Shown: positions 1 to 9,120 of the stretch, one piece after another | Layout of the letters: the number at the start of each line of letters is the position of its first letter | How positions within the stretch are numbered: position 1 is the first letter of the stretch | Assembly: GCF_028274965.1 (NCBI RefSeq) | Contig: NZ_JAQCNO010000056.1 | Location: 1-57,883 of the forward strand | Direction of reading: 5' to 3' | Source of the DNA: Natronomonas sp. | GTDB taxonomy: Archaea; Halobacteriota; Halobacteria; Halobacteriales; Haloarculaceae | Length of the DNA: 57,883 bases | Made by a program: the position numbers and the translations under genes | The notes under the pieces: model-generated | Seen by the model: the letters and a program-made list of their open reading frames with translations, nothing else | Told to the model about the DNA's origin: nothing | Database searches by the model: none

Positions 1-129
1 GCCGTTTCGGATCTCCGGCCCCGACGGACGGCACGGACGGCTCTCGGAAGCGTCGTGCCGTCCGAAATGAAACGCCAACGGGAGTGTGCCCACCGATCCC
101 GGACGGCCGAAGACCGTTCGGGAACCGAG

Positions 130-204
130 TGGGCCAACTCGGATTTGAACCGAGGACCTCCCGGTTATCAGCCGAGCGCTCATACCTAGCTGAGCTATTG
201 GCCC
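130..204 (-). tRNA. tRNA-Ile (GAU)
   Basis: On the minus strand this folds as a complete tRNA. The acceptor halves GGGCCAA and TTGGCCC pair, the T arm carries GGTTCGAATCC, and the anticodon loop CTGATAA gives anticodon GAT for isoleucine. The discriminator base is A and CCA is not encoded. No intron is visible. Confidence 0.95.
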
Positions 205-275
205 TGTGTTGGCGCGTTTCAGCGTTGCGCCGTGCGTCGTTTAAACGTTTCTTTTCGACCGTCGACGCCGGCGGA

Positions 276-899
276 CTACCGGCGGTCGAACTCCTCGCCC
301 TCGTCGGGTTCTCCCCGCCGACCGCCGGAGTCGTCGCTGACGTCCTCGAACTCGTACTGCCGTTCGTCCATCTCGACCGTGTCGGTCCCGCTCGACCCGC
401 CCGGGGTCGCCCCGTCGGAACCCGGGCCGCCGGGAAAGCCACCGTCGAACCCGTCGTCGTCGCCGCCCGGGAACCCCCCGACGTACACGTTTCCGGTCGC
501 GAACCCGCCGGTCTGCCCGTCGAGAAACGGCGTCACGACGTACCGCTTGACGGCGATCCGGATCGGGTACCGCGTCGGCGGGACGACCAACACCAGGCCG
601 AGCAGGTCCGTGATGAGCCCCGGCGTGAGCATCAACGCGCCGGCGACGAGGAGCAGTGCGCCGTCGAGGAGTTCGTCCGTCGGCGCCGAGCCCTGCGCGA
701 GTTTGTGCTGTATCTTCCGGACGGTGTGTCTGCCCTCCGCGCGGACCAAAAGCAGCCCCAAGAGCGCGGTCACCACGACAACGGCGACGGTCGCGGCGGG
801 GCCGATCGACACCGGCCCGAGCCCGGTCGCCAAGACGACGAGCAACAGCACGTCGACGAGGGGGACGAGCAGCAGAACGCCGATTGCCCGCAGTTGCAT
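276..899 (-). CDS. FxsA-family membrane protein
   Basis: This is a 207-residue protein. The first 55 residues contain two hydrophobic segments. A cytoplasmic-looking stretch follows, then another hydrophobic pair around residues 80-105 ending in a VPPTRYPIR motif. This layout, with a LTPGLITDLLG motif, is that of the FxsA family, whose E. coli member modulates phage T7 exclusion by F; the archaeal role is unknown. The last 80 residues are low-complexity Gly/Asp/Pro and probably disordered, which makes the protein longer than the core family. It is transcribed towards tRNA-Ile and away from gpmI. Family assignment is likely, function is not known. Confidence 0.75.
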   Translation of the reverse strand: MQLRAIGVLLLVPLVDVLLLVVLATGLGPVSIGPAATVAVVVVTALLGLLLVRAEGRHTVRKIQHKLAQGSAPTDELLDGALLLVAGALMLTPGLITDLLGLVLVVPPTRYPIRIAVKRYVVTPFLDGQTGGFATGNVYVGGFPGGDDDGFDGGFPGGPGSDGATPGGSSGTDTVEMDERQYEFEDVSDDSGGRRGEPDEGEEFDRR

Positions 900-984
900 A
901 CCCGCGAGTACCGGTGGATGCGGGAAAACCCTTCCGAGACCGGAAGCGATACCGCCTTAGGCGGGCGGCCGCTTCGGGTAGCCG

Positions 985-2514
985 ATGGAAGCAGCGCTAG
1001 TGATCCTCGACGGCTGGGGGCTCGGCGACGGGGGCCCCGGGGACGCGGTATCGGCCGCCGACACGCCGGTCTTCGACGGTCTCCGCGCGGCGGCGGCGTC
1101 CGGGACGTTGCGAACGCACGGCCGGGCGGTCGGCCTCCCCGACGGACAGATGGGAAACAGCGAGGTCGGCCACCTCAACATCGGGGCCGGACGGGTCCTC
1201 AAGCAGGACTCGACCCGGATCACCGACGACATCGACGCGGGCACCTTCGCCGACAATCCGGCCATCGCGGAGACGATGGCGGCGGCCGACCGCAACGGCG
1301 GGACGGTCCACTTCGCGGGCCTTCTCAGCGACGGCGGCGTCCACTCCTACCAGTCGCACCTCCACGCGCTCATCGAAACGGCCGCGGATCGCGGCGTCGA
1401 CGCCGTGACCCACGCGTTCACAGACGGCAGAGACACCCCGCCGGACGGCGGGACCGGCTACGCTGCCGAACTGCGATCCGTCGTCGAACGCCACGGAACC
1501 GGCCGCGTCGCGACGGTCGTCGGCCGCTACTACGCGATGGACCGCGACCGGAACTGGGACCGGACAAAGCGGGCCTACGACGCCGTCGTCGACCGGGCGG
1601 CGCCCCACGAGGCCGACTCGGCGCGGGCGGCCATCGAAGCCGCCTACGACCGCGGCGAGACCGACGAGTACGTCGAACCGACGCTCGTCCGCGGCCCCGG
1701 CGACGCCGAGGAGCCGGCCCTCTCGGAGGGCGACGCCGTCGTCTGTTTCAACTTCCGCGCCGATCGGGTCCGGCAACTCGTCCGCATGCTCGCCGACATC
1801 GACCCGGAGTGGCCCTTCGACACCGATCCCCCTGACGTCGAGGTGGTCACGATGACCGAGTACGACGAGCGCTTCGGGTTGCCGGTCGCCTACCCGCCGA
1901 TCGAGCCCGAGCGGACGCTCGGCGAGGCGCTCTCGGCCGCCGGACTCACCCAGCTCCGGGCGGCCGAATCGGAGAAGTACGCCCACGTCACGTACTTCCT
2001 GAACGGCGGCCGGGAGGTCGCCTTCGACGGCGAGCGCCGCGAGATCGTTCCGAGCCCGGACGTGGCGACCTACGATGAACGACCGGAGATGTCGGCCCCG
2101 GAACTGACCGACGCCGTCCTCGAGGCGATCGACGCCGGCGCCGTCGATGTCCTCGTCTGCAACTACGCCAACCCGGATATGGTGGGCCACACGGGCGAGT
2201 TCGACGCCGCCGTCGCGGCGGTCGAGGCCGTCGACTGCCAACTCGGCCGGCTCCGAGAGGCCGTCACAAACGCCGGGGGCGATCTCCTCGTTACCGCCGA
2301 CCACGGCAACGCCGACGACATGGGAACGCCGGAGGCCCCCCACACCGCCCACACGACGAACCCGGTCCCGTTCGTGTACGCGACGCCGGAGGGCACCGAC
2401 GGCGGCCTGTCGGTCCGCTCCGGCGGGGCGCTCGCCGACGTCGCGCCGACGCTTCTGTCTCTCATCGGCGTCGACATCCCGGCGGCGATGACCGGCGAGA
2501 GGCTACTCCGATGA
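985..2514 (+). CDS. gpmI: 2,3-bisphosphoglycerate-independent phosphoglycerate mutase
   Basis: It interconverts 3- and 2-phosphoglycerate in glycolysis and gluconeogenesis using two Mn ions. The 509 residues match the usual iPGM length. The N-terminal metal site VILDGWG is at residues 6-12. The phosphorylated serine is Ser59 in GNSEVGHLNIGAG. TDGRDTPP lies in the transferase domain, and the second metal cluster ADHGNADDM with a following HTAHTTNPVP lies near residues 430-455. No key residue is missing. The downstream hydrolase overlaps the stop by four bases (ATGA), so the two are probably translationally coupled. Confidence 0.95.
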   Translation: MEAALVILDGWGLGDGGPGDAVSAADTPVFDGLRAAAASGTLRTHGRAVGLPDGQMGNSEVGHLNIGAGRVLKQDSTRITDDIDAGTFADNPAIAETMAAADRNGGTVHFAGLLSDGGVHSYQSHLHALIETAADRGVDAVTHAFTDGRDTPPDGGTGYAAELRSVVERHGTGRVATVVGRYYAMDRDRNWDRTKRAYDAVVDRAAPHEADSARAAIEAAYDRGETDEYVEPTLVRGPGDAEEPALSEGDAVVCFNFRADRVRQLVRMLADIDPEWPFDTDPPDVEVVTMTEYDERFGLPVAYPPIEPERTLGEALSAAGLTQLRAAESEKYAHVTYFLNGGREVAFDGERREIVPSPDVATYDERPEMSAPELTDAVLEAIDAGAVDVLVCNYANPDMVGHTGEFDAAVAAVEAVDCQLGRLREAVTNAGGDLLVTADHGNADDMGTPEAPHTAHTTNPVPFVYATPEGTDGGLSVRSGGALADVAPTLLSLIGVDIPAAMTGERLLR

Positions 2515-3098
2515 GCGAGGCGGTCGTCGTCCCGTCGGACCGGGACGTCCGCGGGACACTCGATCGGCCCGACAGCGAGCGCTGTATCGTCGCCTGCCCG
2601 CCCCACCCCCAGATGGGCGGCAGCCGATCGGACAAGCGGCTCCGCGCCGTCAGCGACGCCGTCGGCTGTGCGTGTCTCCGCTTCGACTACGGCCCCTGGG
2701 ACGACGGCTACGGCGAACTCGCCGACGCGCGCGACGCCTTCGCGTGGGCCGGCGAGCGCTACGAGCGCGTCGGGCTGTTCGGATACAGCTTCGGCGGCTG
2801 TCTCGCCTTGCTCGCGGCGGCCCGCGAGTCGGTCGCCGGGACGCCGCCGGGGTCCGTCGCCGCTCTGTCGCCGGCGGCCCGCCTCGCACCCGACCTCGAC
2901 GCCGTTTCGGCGATCGACGACATCGACTGTCCGATCGCGGTCGTCTACGGCGAGCGCGACACGACCGTCGATGCCGAGGCGGTGGCCGATCGGGTCCGCG
3001 AGCGCGGCGGGGACGTGTCCGTGCTGAGTGCGGATCACCACTTCGTCGGTCAGACCCGCGCCGCCGCCGAGGCGATCGCGGCGTTGTTTTCGGCGTGA
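2511..3098 (+). CDS. alpha/beta hydrolase, dienelactone-hydrolase-like
   Basis: This 195-residue alpha/beta hydrolase has the nucleophile elbow GYSFGG (Ser93). The acid is a plausible Asp in VVYGERDTTVD, and the catalytic His is in the C-terminal ADHHFVG. The N-terminal PPHPQMGGS strand-loop is typical of short archaeal dienelactone-hydrolase-like enzymes that form the oxyanion hole there. The start overlaps the gpmI stop by four bases, which fixes the start and suggests an operon. The substrate cannot be read from the sequence; a metabolic link to phosphoglycerate mutase is not established. Confidence 0.75.
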   Translation: MSEAVVVPSDRDVRGTLDRPDSERCIVACPPHPQMGGSRSDKRLRAVSDAVGCACLRFDYGPWDDGYGELADARDAFAWAGERYERVGLFGYSFGGCLALLAAARESVAGTPPGSVAALSPAARLAPDLDAVSAIDDIDCPIAVVYGERDTTVDAEAVADRVRERGGDVSVLSADHHFVGQTRAAAEAIAALFSA

Positions 3099-3131
3099 TT
3101 CAGGCCGGAACCGACCGACGAGGGAGGCCGG

Positions 3132-3461
3132 TCAGAACTGATAGCGGCGCGCGTTGTCGTCGTTTCCGCCGACGAGATCGGTCCCGCCCGTCATCTCGTC
3201 GAAGGTCACGCCCGAAAGGTACTCCTCGTAGGTCACGTCGTACCCGCTTCGGAGGTGAAAATCGAGGTTGCCGGTGTCGACGGCGGTCTGAAACAGCATG
3301 TGGATCGCCCGCCGGACCAGTTCGTCGGTCCCGTCGGGGTCGTACGCGCTTTCGAGCATCGCGAGTTCGTTCCGCGTCTCGCCGTCGAGCGCGACGGTCA
3401 TCTCCCCGCCGAGGTCGGCGTAGGTGCCCTCGATGTCGTCCGAGAGGTCCTCGAGTCCCAT
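3132..3461 (-). CDS. hypothetical haloarchaeal protein, possible ribbon-helix-helix regulator
   Basis: I chose the internal ATG that begins MGLEDLSDDIEG, giving 109 residues; the longer reading adds an Arg-rich stretch unlike its neighbours. Residues about 20-57 read as a beta strand (EMTVALD) followed by two helices (ETRNELAMLESAY and TDELVRRAIHMLFQ), the order seen in ribbon-helix-helix DNA-binding proteins. The C-terminal half has no recognisable motif. It is divergent from mutY with about 80 bases between the starts. A DNA-binding role is an inference from pattern only. Confidence 0.6.
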   Translation of the reverse strand: MGLEDLSDDIEGTYADLGGEMTVALDGETRNELAMLESAYDPDGTDELVRRAIHMLFQTAVDTGNLDFHLRSGYDVTYEEYLSGVTFDEMTGGTDLVGGNDDNARRYQF

Positions 3462-3543
3462 ACGACCCGTGCGGTTCGTCGGCGGAAATCGGTTTCGTTC
3501 GCCGACCGTCACACACAAACGAGCGTCGGCGGTACGGTGAGAC

Positions 3544-4461
3544 ATGACCGACGCGGCCGGGGCGCTCCCCGAGGACCTCCCCGCGGTCCGGGAGGCGCTC
3601 GTCGAGTGGTACGAGGCCGGCCACCGGGAGTTCCCGTGGCGCGAGACGGAGGACCCCTACCGGATACTCGTCTCGGAGGTGATGAGCCAACAGACCCAAC
3701 TCGGTCGGGTCGAGACGGCGTGGCGGGAGTTCCTCGAGGAGTGGCCGACAGTCGAGGCGCTCGCGGCCGCCGACCGGGCCGACGTGGTCGGGTTCTGGAC
3801 GGAGCACTCCCTCGGGTACAACAACCGGGCGAGGTACCTCCACGAGGCCGCCACCCAGGTCCTCGAGGACCACGACGGTGCGTTCCCCCGGTCGCCGGAG
3901 GGACTCGAGGAGCTGATGGGCGTCGGCCCCTACACCGCCGACGCCGTCGCCTCCTTCGCGTTCAACGAGGGCGGCGCTGTCGTCGACACGAACGTCGAAC
4001 GCGTGCTGTACCGCGCCTTCGACACCGAGGACGACGCCGACGACTTCGAGGACGTCGCCGCCGAACTCATGCCGGCCGGAGAGTCCCGAATTTGGAACAA
4101 CGCGATCATGGAACTCGGCGGCGTCGCCTGCGGGAAGACGCCCCGGTGCGACGAGGAGGGGTGTCCGTGGCGCGGGTGGTGTCACGCCTACGCGACCGGC
4201 GATTTCACCGCGCCCGATGTCCCGACACAGCCGAGCTTCGAGGGCTCCCGCCGCCAGATGCGCGGCCGGGTCGTCTCGGCGCTGACCGAGTACGGCGAAC
4301 TCACCCTCGACGAACTCGGCCCCCGCGTCCGGGTCGATTACGCGCCCGACGGCGAGTACGGCCGAACGTGGCTCCGGGAACTGGCGGGCGATCTCTCCGC
4401 GGACGGGCTGCTTGAGATGTCCGAACGCGACGGCGAAACGGTCGTGCGGCTTCAGGAGTAA
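3544..4461 (+). CDS. mutY: A/G-specific adenine DNA glycosylase MutY
   Basis: It removes adenine mispaired with 8-oxoguanine in base-excision repair. The catalytic Glu45 sits in SEVMSQQTQ, the helix-hairpin-helix in LMGVGPYTADAV near residues 124-135, and the catalytic Asp148 in VVDTNVERV. Four cysteines for the Fe-S cluster are at about 196, 202, 207 and 213. Their spacing (5, 4 and 5 residues between) differs from the textbook 6-2-5. At 305 residues it has a short C-terminal domain; a full NUDIX-like 8-oxoG reader is not obvious. A second HhH-GPD glycosylase, nth, lies 14 kb downstream. Confidence 0.92.
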   Translation: MTDAAGALPEDLPAVREALVEWYEAGHREFPWRETEDPYRILVSEVMSQQTQLGRVETAWREFLEEWPTVEALAAADRADVVGFWTEHSLGYNNRARYLHEAATQVLEDHDGAFPRSPEGLEELMGVGPYTADAVASFAFNEGGAVVDTNVERVLYRAFDTEDDADDFEDVAAELMPAGESRIWNNAIMELGGVACGKTPRCDEEGCPWRGWCHAYATGDFTAPDVPTQPSFEGSRRQMRGRVVSALTEYGELTLDELGPRVRVDYAPDGEYGRTWLRELAGDLSADGLLEMSERDGETVVRLQE

Positions 4462-4518
4462 CCCGGCGTTCGGGTCGGTATGCGGTACTGTTTTCCGTCC
4501 GTTCGCGTAGTACCCCGC

Positions 4519-5100
4519 ATGGACCGAACCCGCGTGACGGCCGTCGTCGGCAGCCTCCGCGACGGGAGCTACACGCGACCCGCCTGCCGCCGCGCGCTCG
4601 ACGCGGCCGCCGCCTTCGACGGCGTCGAGACGGACCTCGTGGACCTGCGGGAGCTGTCGCTTCCCGTCTACGACGCCGACGCCGCCGACGCCGGCGACGC
4701 GTCGGTGCTGAAATCCCGCGTGCGAAGCGCCGACTCGGTCGTCCTCGGCTCCCCGGTGTACCACGGGTCGTACGCCGCGCCGTTGAAAAACGCCCTCGAC
4801 TACTGCGGCTTCGACGAGTTCGAAAAGACGACCGTCGGTCTCCTGTGTGTCGCCGGCGGTTCCTTTCCGACGACGACGCTCGATCACCTCCGGTCGGTCG
4901 GTCGGGCCCTCGACGCGTGGGTGCTCCCGCATCAGGTCGCCATCCCGCGGGCGCGAACCAGCTTCGAGGACGGCGAGATCACCGACGAGGAGGTCGCAAA
5001 CCGCGTCGATACCCTCGGACGGCGGGCCGTCGAGTACGCGGCGATCGAACCGGACCCCGAGACCATCGAGTCGACGCAGAACGTCGGCGCCGAGGACTGA
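4519..5100 (+). CDS. NADPH-dependent FMN reductase family protein
   Basis: The preferred start is the ATG before DRTRVTAVVGSLRDGS, giving 193 residues. The flavin phosphate loop VVGSLRDGSYTRPA is at residues 8-21, and SPVYHGSYAAPLKNALDY, typical of the isoalloxazine-binding region of NAD(P)H-dependent FMN reductases, follows near residue 76. The fold predicted is flavodoxin-like. The electron acceptor cannot be told. It is the last gene before a TATA-led gene at 5146, with about 45 bases between. Some members reduce quinones, chromate or azo dyes; nothing here chooses among them. Confidence 0.8.
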   Translation: MDRTRVTAVVGSLRDGSYTRPACRRALDAAAAFDGVETDLVDLRELSLPVYDADAADAGDASVLKSRVRSADSVVLGSPVYHGSYAAPLKNALDYCGFDEFEKTTVGLLCVAGGSFPTTTLDHLRSVGRALDAWVLPHQVAIPRARTSFEDGEITDEEVANRVDTLGRRAVEYAAIEPDPETIESTQNVGAED

Positions 5101-5116
5101 TAGATTCCGACAACCG

Positions 5117-5123
5117 TTTTAAG
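5117..5123 (+). promoter_or_regulatory. TATA-like box for the RecJ/DHH-like gene
   Basis: TTTTAAG lies 23-29 bases before the ATG at 5146. This is the spacing expected for a leaderless haloarchaeal transcript starting at or next to the start codon. Confidence 0.5.
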
Positions 5124-5145
5124 CCCCGACTGTTGAGTTCCGGTA

Positions 5146-7320
5146 ATGGGAAGCTGTATCATTTGCGGCACGTCGACCGATGGACCGATCTGCGACGTCC
5201 ATCAGGAAGATGTCGTCTTCGAGTTCGAAGGTAACGACCCCTCACAACTGACGTCCGGACGCTTCTACCGCGGCACCGTCGACGGCTACGCCGACTTCGG
5301 CGTGTTCATCAACATCGGGAACGTGACCGGGCTCCTCCACCGGAGCAAACTGGACCGACGCCTCGAGAGCCTCGAGTGGGAGGTCGGCGACGACATCTGC
5401 GTCCAGGTGAACAACGTCCGCGACAACGGCGACATCGACCTCGACTCCTCGATCCGACAGTCCGCCGAGGACTTCCGTGGGAGGCTCGTCCAGACGCCCG
5501 ACGGCGATCGGCTCCCGGACGCCGCGAACGAAGCCACCGAGGGCGGTGGTACGGGAAACGGGAGCGGTGAGGCCGACTCCGGAACGGCCTCAAGCGCGGC
5601 CCGAACGGACGCCGACACCGGCCCGGTCCATGATTCCGATCCCGATCCCGACCCCGAACCGGAACCGGATCCGAACCCCGCCCCGGAGTCAGGACCGTCA
5701 GAAGACGCCGGCTCCGACCCGGCGGCGGACGAGACCGACCCCGCCGGGAGCGCCGACACCGGCACTGACACTCACAGCGACACCGACGCTGACGCGGACA
5801 CCGCTACTGCCGCCGAGGCTGAGACCGACGCCGACATCGGTCGCGTCACGGTCGAGAGCCTGAGCGACCGCGTCGGCGAGACGGTCCGACTCGAGGGCCG
5901 GGTCGCCTCCGCCCGACAGACGTCCGGGCCGACTGTCTTCGAACTCAGAGATGAGACCGGGATCGTCGACTGTGCGGCGTTCGTCGAGGCCGGCGTCCGG
6001 GCGTACCCGGAGGTCGAGGCCGACGACGTCGTCCGACTGGACGGCGAGGTCCGCGTCCGGCGCGAAGAGATACAGATCGAGACCGGATCGCTCGTGACGC
6101 TCGAGGGCGAGGCGCTCGCGGCCGTCGAGTCCCGCATGGACGCCGCCCTCGACGACCGGGCCGGCCCCGAGCGCGTCGAGGCCCTCGCCGACGACCCGGC
6201 CATCGAGGACGCCCTCGAGGGGATCGGCGCCGTCGCGACCCGGATCAGGCGTGCGGTCATCGAGTCCCGCCCGATCGTCGTTCGGCACGACGCGACCGCC
6301 GACGGGTACGTCGCCGGCGCGGCGATCGAACGGGCCGTCCTCCCGCTCGTGGAGGCCGAGCACAACTCGGCCGACGCGGTGTACCACTACTTCGATCGCC
6401 GGCCGCTCGAGGAGGGTGTCTACGACATGAACGACGCGACGAAAGACGTCACGCGGATGCTCGGCGACCGCGAGCGCCACGACGAGAAGCTCCCGCTTTT
6501 CGTCTTCGCCGCCGCCGGATCGACCGCGGCGTCGATGGACGGCCTCGAGTTGCTCGAGATCTACGACGCGCCGCGGGTGGTCCTCGACGGACGGCCCGCC
6601 GACGACGCGGTCGTCGCGGAGATCGACTCCCTCCTTGCCGTGGCCGACCGGACGGCGGCGACGGTCGCGGCGACGGTCGCGGCCGCGGTCAACGACGACG
6701 TCCGCGGCGATCTGGCTCACCTCCCGGCGATCAGCTACTGGGCGGACGTTCCGGACGCCTACGCGGCGCTCGCCTCGGAGGCCGGCGTCGACGCCGCCGC
6801 GGCGAAGCGACTCCGCGAGGCGATCGCCCTCGAGGCGTTCTACCAGTCCTACGAGGACAAACGACAGCTCGTCATCGACCTGCTGTTCGAAAAGCGGACC
6901 GGGCTCGCCGAGCAGGTCTCCGAGCAGTTCGTCACGAAACTCGAGGCCGAACTCGACACCGCCGAGCCGAACGCGGAGGAGCGGACGATCGACGGCACGA
7001 CGGTCACCGTCCTGGACACCGAGGCGTACACCCACACGTACGACTTCCCGCCGACCCGACTGCTGCTCGACGAGCTGTCCCGGCGGCTCGACTCGGCGGC
7101 GGTCGTCGGCCTCGGGACGGACGAGGTGCACATCCGCTCGGACGTCGCCTTCGATCTCGACGCCGTCGGCGCGTCCGTCTCGGCGGCGGTGCCGGCCGCG
7201 AGCGTCTCGAACCCCGGGAGTCGGGAACCGAAACTGGAGTTCCTCGCCGGCGAGCGCGAGGCGGTCACCGACGCGGTCGTCGAGGCGGTCGCCGAAGTGG
7301 TCGCCGCGCCCTCGGCGTGA
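5146..7320 (+). CDS. zinc-ribbon / S1 / OB-fold / DHH-like (RecJ-like) nucleic-acid protein
   Basis: This 724-residue multidomain protein starts with a zinc ribbon CIICG...ICDVH (residues 4-19). An S1 RNA-binding domain covers about 35-110. A highly acidic Asp/Pro/Glu/Thr linker covers about 125-225, an OB-fold (DRVGETVRLEGRV onward) about 230-320, and an archaeal RecJ-like DHH region starts near 365. The DHH region is altered: motif I reads HDATADG instead of D-x-D-x-D-G, and the position expected for Asp-His-His reads VVLDGRPAD. It may therefore bind nucleic acid rather than cut it, or use a different metal site. Haloarchaea are known to carry several RecJ-like paralogues. It stands alone between a flavin reductase and elp3. 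Confidence 0.8.
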   Translation: MGSCIICGTSTDGPICDVHQEDVVFEFEGNDPSQLTSGRFYRGTVDGYADFGVFINIGNVTGLLHRSKLDRRLESLEWEVGDDICVQVNNVRDNGDIDLDSSIRQSAEDFRGRLVQTPDGDRLPDAANEATEGGGTGNGSGEADSGTASSAARTDADTGPVHDSDPDPDPEPEPDPNPAPESGPSEDAGSDPAADETDPAGSADTGTDTHSDTDADADTATAAEAETDADIGRVTVESLSDRVGETVRLEGRVASARQTSGPTVFELRDETGIVDCAAFVEAGVRAYPEVEADDVVRLDGEVRVRREEIQIETGSLVTLEGEALAAVESRMDAALDDRAGPERVEALADDPAIEDALEGIGAVATRIRRAVIESRPIVVRHDATADGYVAGAAIERAVLPLVEAEHNSADAVYHYFDRRPLEEGVYDMNDATKDVTRMLGDRERHDEKLPLFVFAAAGSTAASMDGLELLEIYDAPRVVLDGRPADDAVVAEIDSLLAVADRTAATVAATVAAAVNDDVRGDLAHLPAISYWADVPDAYAALASEAGVDAAAAKRLREAIALEAFYQSYEDKRQLVIDLLFEKRTGLAEQVSEQFVTKLEAELDTAEPNAEERTIDGTTVTVLDTEAYTHTYDFPPTRLLLDELSRRLDSAAVVGLGTDEVHIRSDVAFDLDAVGASVSAAVPAASVSNPGSREPKLEFLAGEREAVTDAVVEAVAEVVAAPSA

Positions 7321-7392
7321 GGCCCCGTCCTCGATTACCTTCGCCCCCGACCGCTATCCATTTCCCGCCGCGTCACGTTACACCGGTAGCGA

Positions 7393-9057
7393 ATGAGCAC
7401 CGACGCCGATCCGACCGAGTCAGAAGCGTTCGAACGCGTCTGTGAGTCGCTCGTGTCTGCGATCCTCGCCGGCGACGTCGACCGCGACGACCTCGAACGC
7501 GCCAAGATGGACGCCTGCCGGGAGCACTCGGCGCCGAAGGTCCCGAAGAACACCGAGTTGCTCGATTACGCTCCGGCCGATCGACGCGAGGAACTGGAGT
7601 CGGTGCTCCGACGGAAGCCGGTCCGGACGGCGTCTGGCGTCTCGCCCGTTGCGATCATGACGTCGCCGCACATGTGCCCGCACGGCAAGTGCCTGTACTG
7701 TCCCGGCGGCCCCGCCTCCGAGTTCTCCTCCTCGCAGAGCTACACCGGCCACGAACCGGCGGCCGCCCGGGGCGTCCAAAACGAGTACGACCCCTACGGG
7801 CAGGTGACGCTGCGGTTGCACCAACTGCGGGAGATCGGCCACCCGGTCGACAAGGTCGAACTCATCGTCATGGGCGGGACGATGACCGCCCGGAGCCACG
7901 ACTACCAGGAGTGGTTCGTCAAGCGCGCCTTGCAGGCGCTGAACGACTACGATCTTGAGGCGCCGCCGGCACCGAGCGAATCGGAGTCGTTCAAACCGGC
8001 CCCCGAGGAGACGGAGTTTCGGTACCTCGAGGACGTCATCGCCGAACACGAGACCGCGGCGATCCGCAACATCGGGACGACCTTCGAGACGAAACCCGAC
8101 TGGTGTGACCCCGAGCAGATCGACCGGATGTTGGCCCTCGGCGGGACGAAAGTCGAGGTCGGCGTCCAGACGACCTACGAGCGGATCAACCGCGAGATGC
8201 ACCGGGGTCACGGCGTCGAGGCGTCGATCGACGCGAACCGGCGGCTCCGTGATGCGGCGTTCAAAGTCGGGTTCCACATGATGCCCGGTCAGCCGGGGAT
8301 GTCCGAGGAGATGTGTCTTCAGGACTTCCGGGAGCTCTTCGAGTCCCCGACGTGGCGGCCGGACTACCTCAAGATCTACCCGACGCTCGTCGTCCGCGAC
8401 ACGATCACCTACGACATGTGGCGCCGCGGCGAGTACGAGCCGCTGACAAACGAGGAGGCGGCCGAACTCGTCGCCGAGATCAAATCGATGATCCCCCGCT
8501 ACACGCGGCTTCAGCGGGTCCAACGCGACATCCCCGCCGACTTCATCGACGCCGGCGTCTGGAAGTCGAACCTCAGGCAGCTCGCCCGCAAGCGCATGGA
8601 CGAACACGGCTGGTCGTGCGAGTGCATCCGCTGTCGGGAGGTCGGCATGAACGACGCCGAGCCCGGGACCGTCGAGTTGGATACGATGCGCTACGAGGCG
8701 GCCAACGGCACGGAGCACTTCATCTCCTTCGAGGACTTCGAGAAGGACCTGCTCGTCGGGTTCTGTCGGCTCCGGTTTCCAGACGACCCGGTCCGGGCCG
8801 AACTTGAGGACGCGGCGCTGGTCCGGGAACTGCACGTGTACGGAAGCGAGGTCGGCGTCGGCGAGGACGGATCGGGGGACGGCGACCACCAGCACCGCGG
8901 GTACGGCCGGCGGCTCCTCGCGGAGGCGGAGCGGCTGGCCCGCGAGGCCGGCTACCGGAAGCTCTCCGTTATCTCCGGGATCGGCGTCCGCCAGTACTAC
9001 CGCGAGAAGCTCGGGTACCACCAGGACGGCCCGTACGTCTCGAAACGGCTGGTCTGA
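7393..9057 (+). CDS. elp3: Elp3-type radical SAM tRNA uridine-34 acetyltransferase
   Basis: It begins the wobble-uridine (cm5U34) modification of tRNA, joining radical SAM chemistry to acetyl-CoA hydrolysis. The 554 residues hold the radical SAM cluster Cys95, Cys100 and Cys103 in CPHGKCLYCPGG, followed by QSYTGHEPAAARG typical of Elp3. A C-terminal GNAT domain has the acetyl-CoA loop HRGYGRRLLAEAE near residue 497 and the closing strand GIGVRQYYREKLGY. Both domains look complete. As in other archaea no Elp1/2/4-6 partners are nearby. The next gene follows after about 60 bases. Confidence 0.95.
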   Translation: MSTDADPTESEAFERVCESLVSAILAGDVDRDDLERAKMDACREHSAPKVPKNTELLDYAPADRREELESVLRRKPVRTASGVSPVAIMTSPHMCPHGKCLYCPGGPASEFSSSQSYTGHEPAAARGVQNEYDPYGQVTLRLHQLREIGHPVDKVELIVMGGTMTARSHDYQEWFVKRALQALNDYDLEAPPAPSESESFKPAPEETEFRYLEDVIAEHETAAIRNIGTTFETKPDWCDPEQIDRMLALGGTKVEVGVQTTYERINREMHRGHGVEASIDANRRLRDAAFKVGFHMMPGQPGMSEEMCLQDFRELFESPTWRPDYLKIYPTLVVRDTITYDMWRRGEYEPLTNEEAAELVAEIKSMIPRYTRLQRVQRDIPADFIDAGVWKSNLRQLARKRMDEHGWSCECIRCREVGMNDAEPGTVELDTMRYEAANGTEHFISFEDFEKDLLVGFCRLRFPDDPVRAELEDAALVRELHVYGSEVGVGEDGSGDGDHQHRGYGRRLLAEAERLAREAGYRKLSVISGIGVRQYYREKLGYHQDGPYVSKRLV

Positions 9058-9120
9058 CCCGACCGCGGCCCCGCCGACCCGACGCGGTACGGTCAAGAGG
9101 GTCGCGGCGAAAACGGGCGT

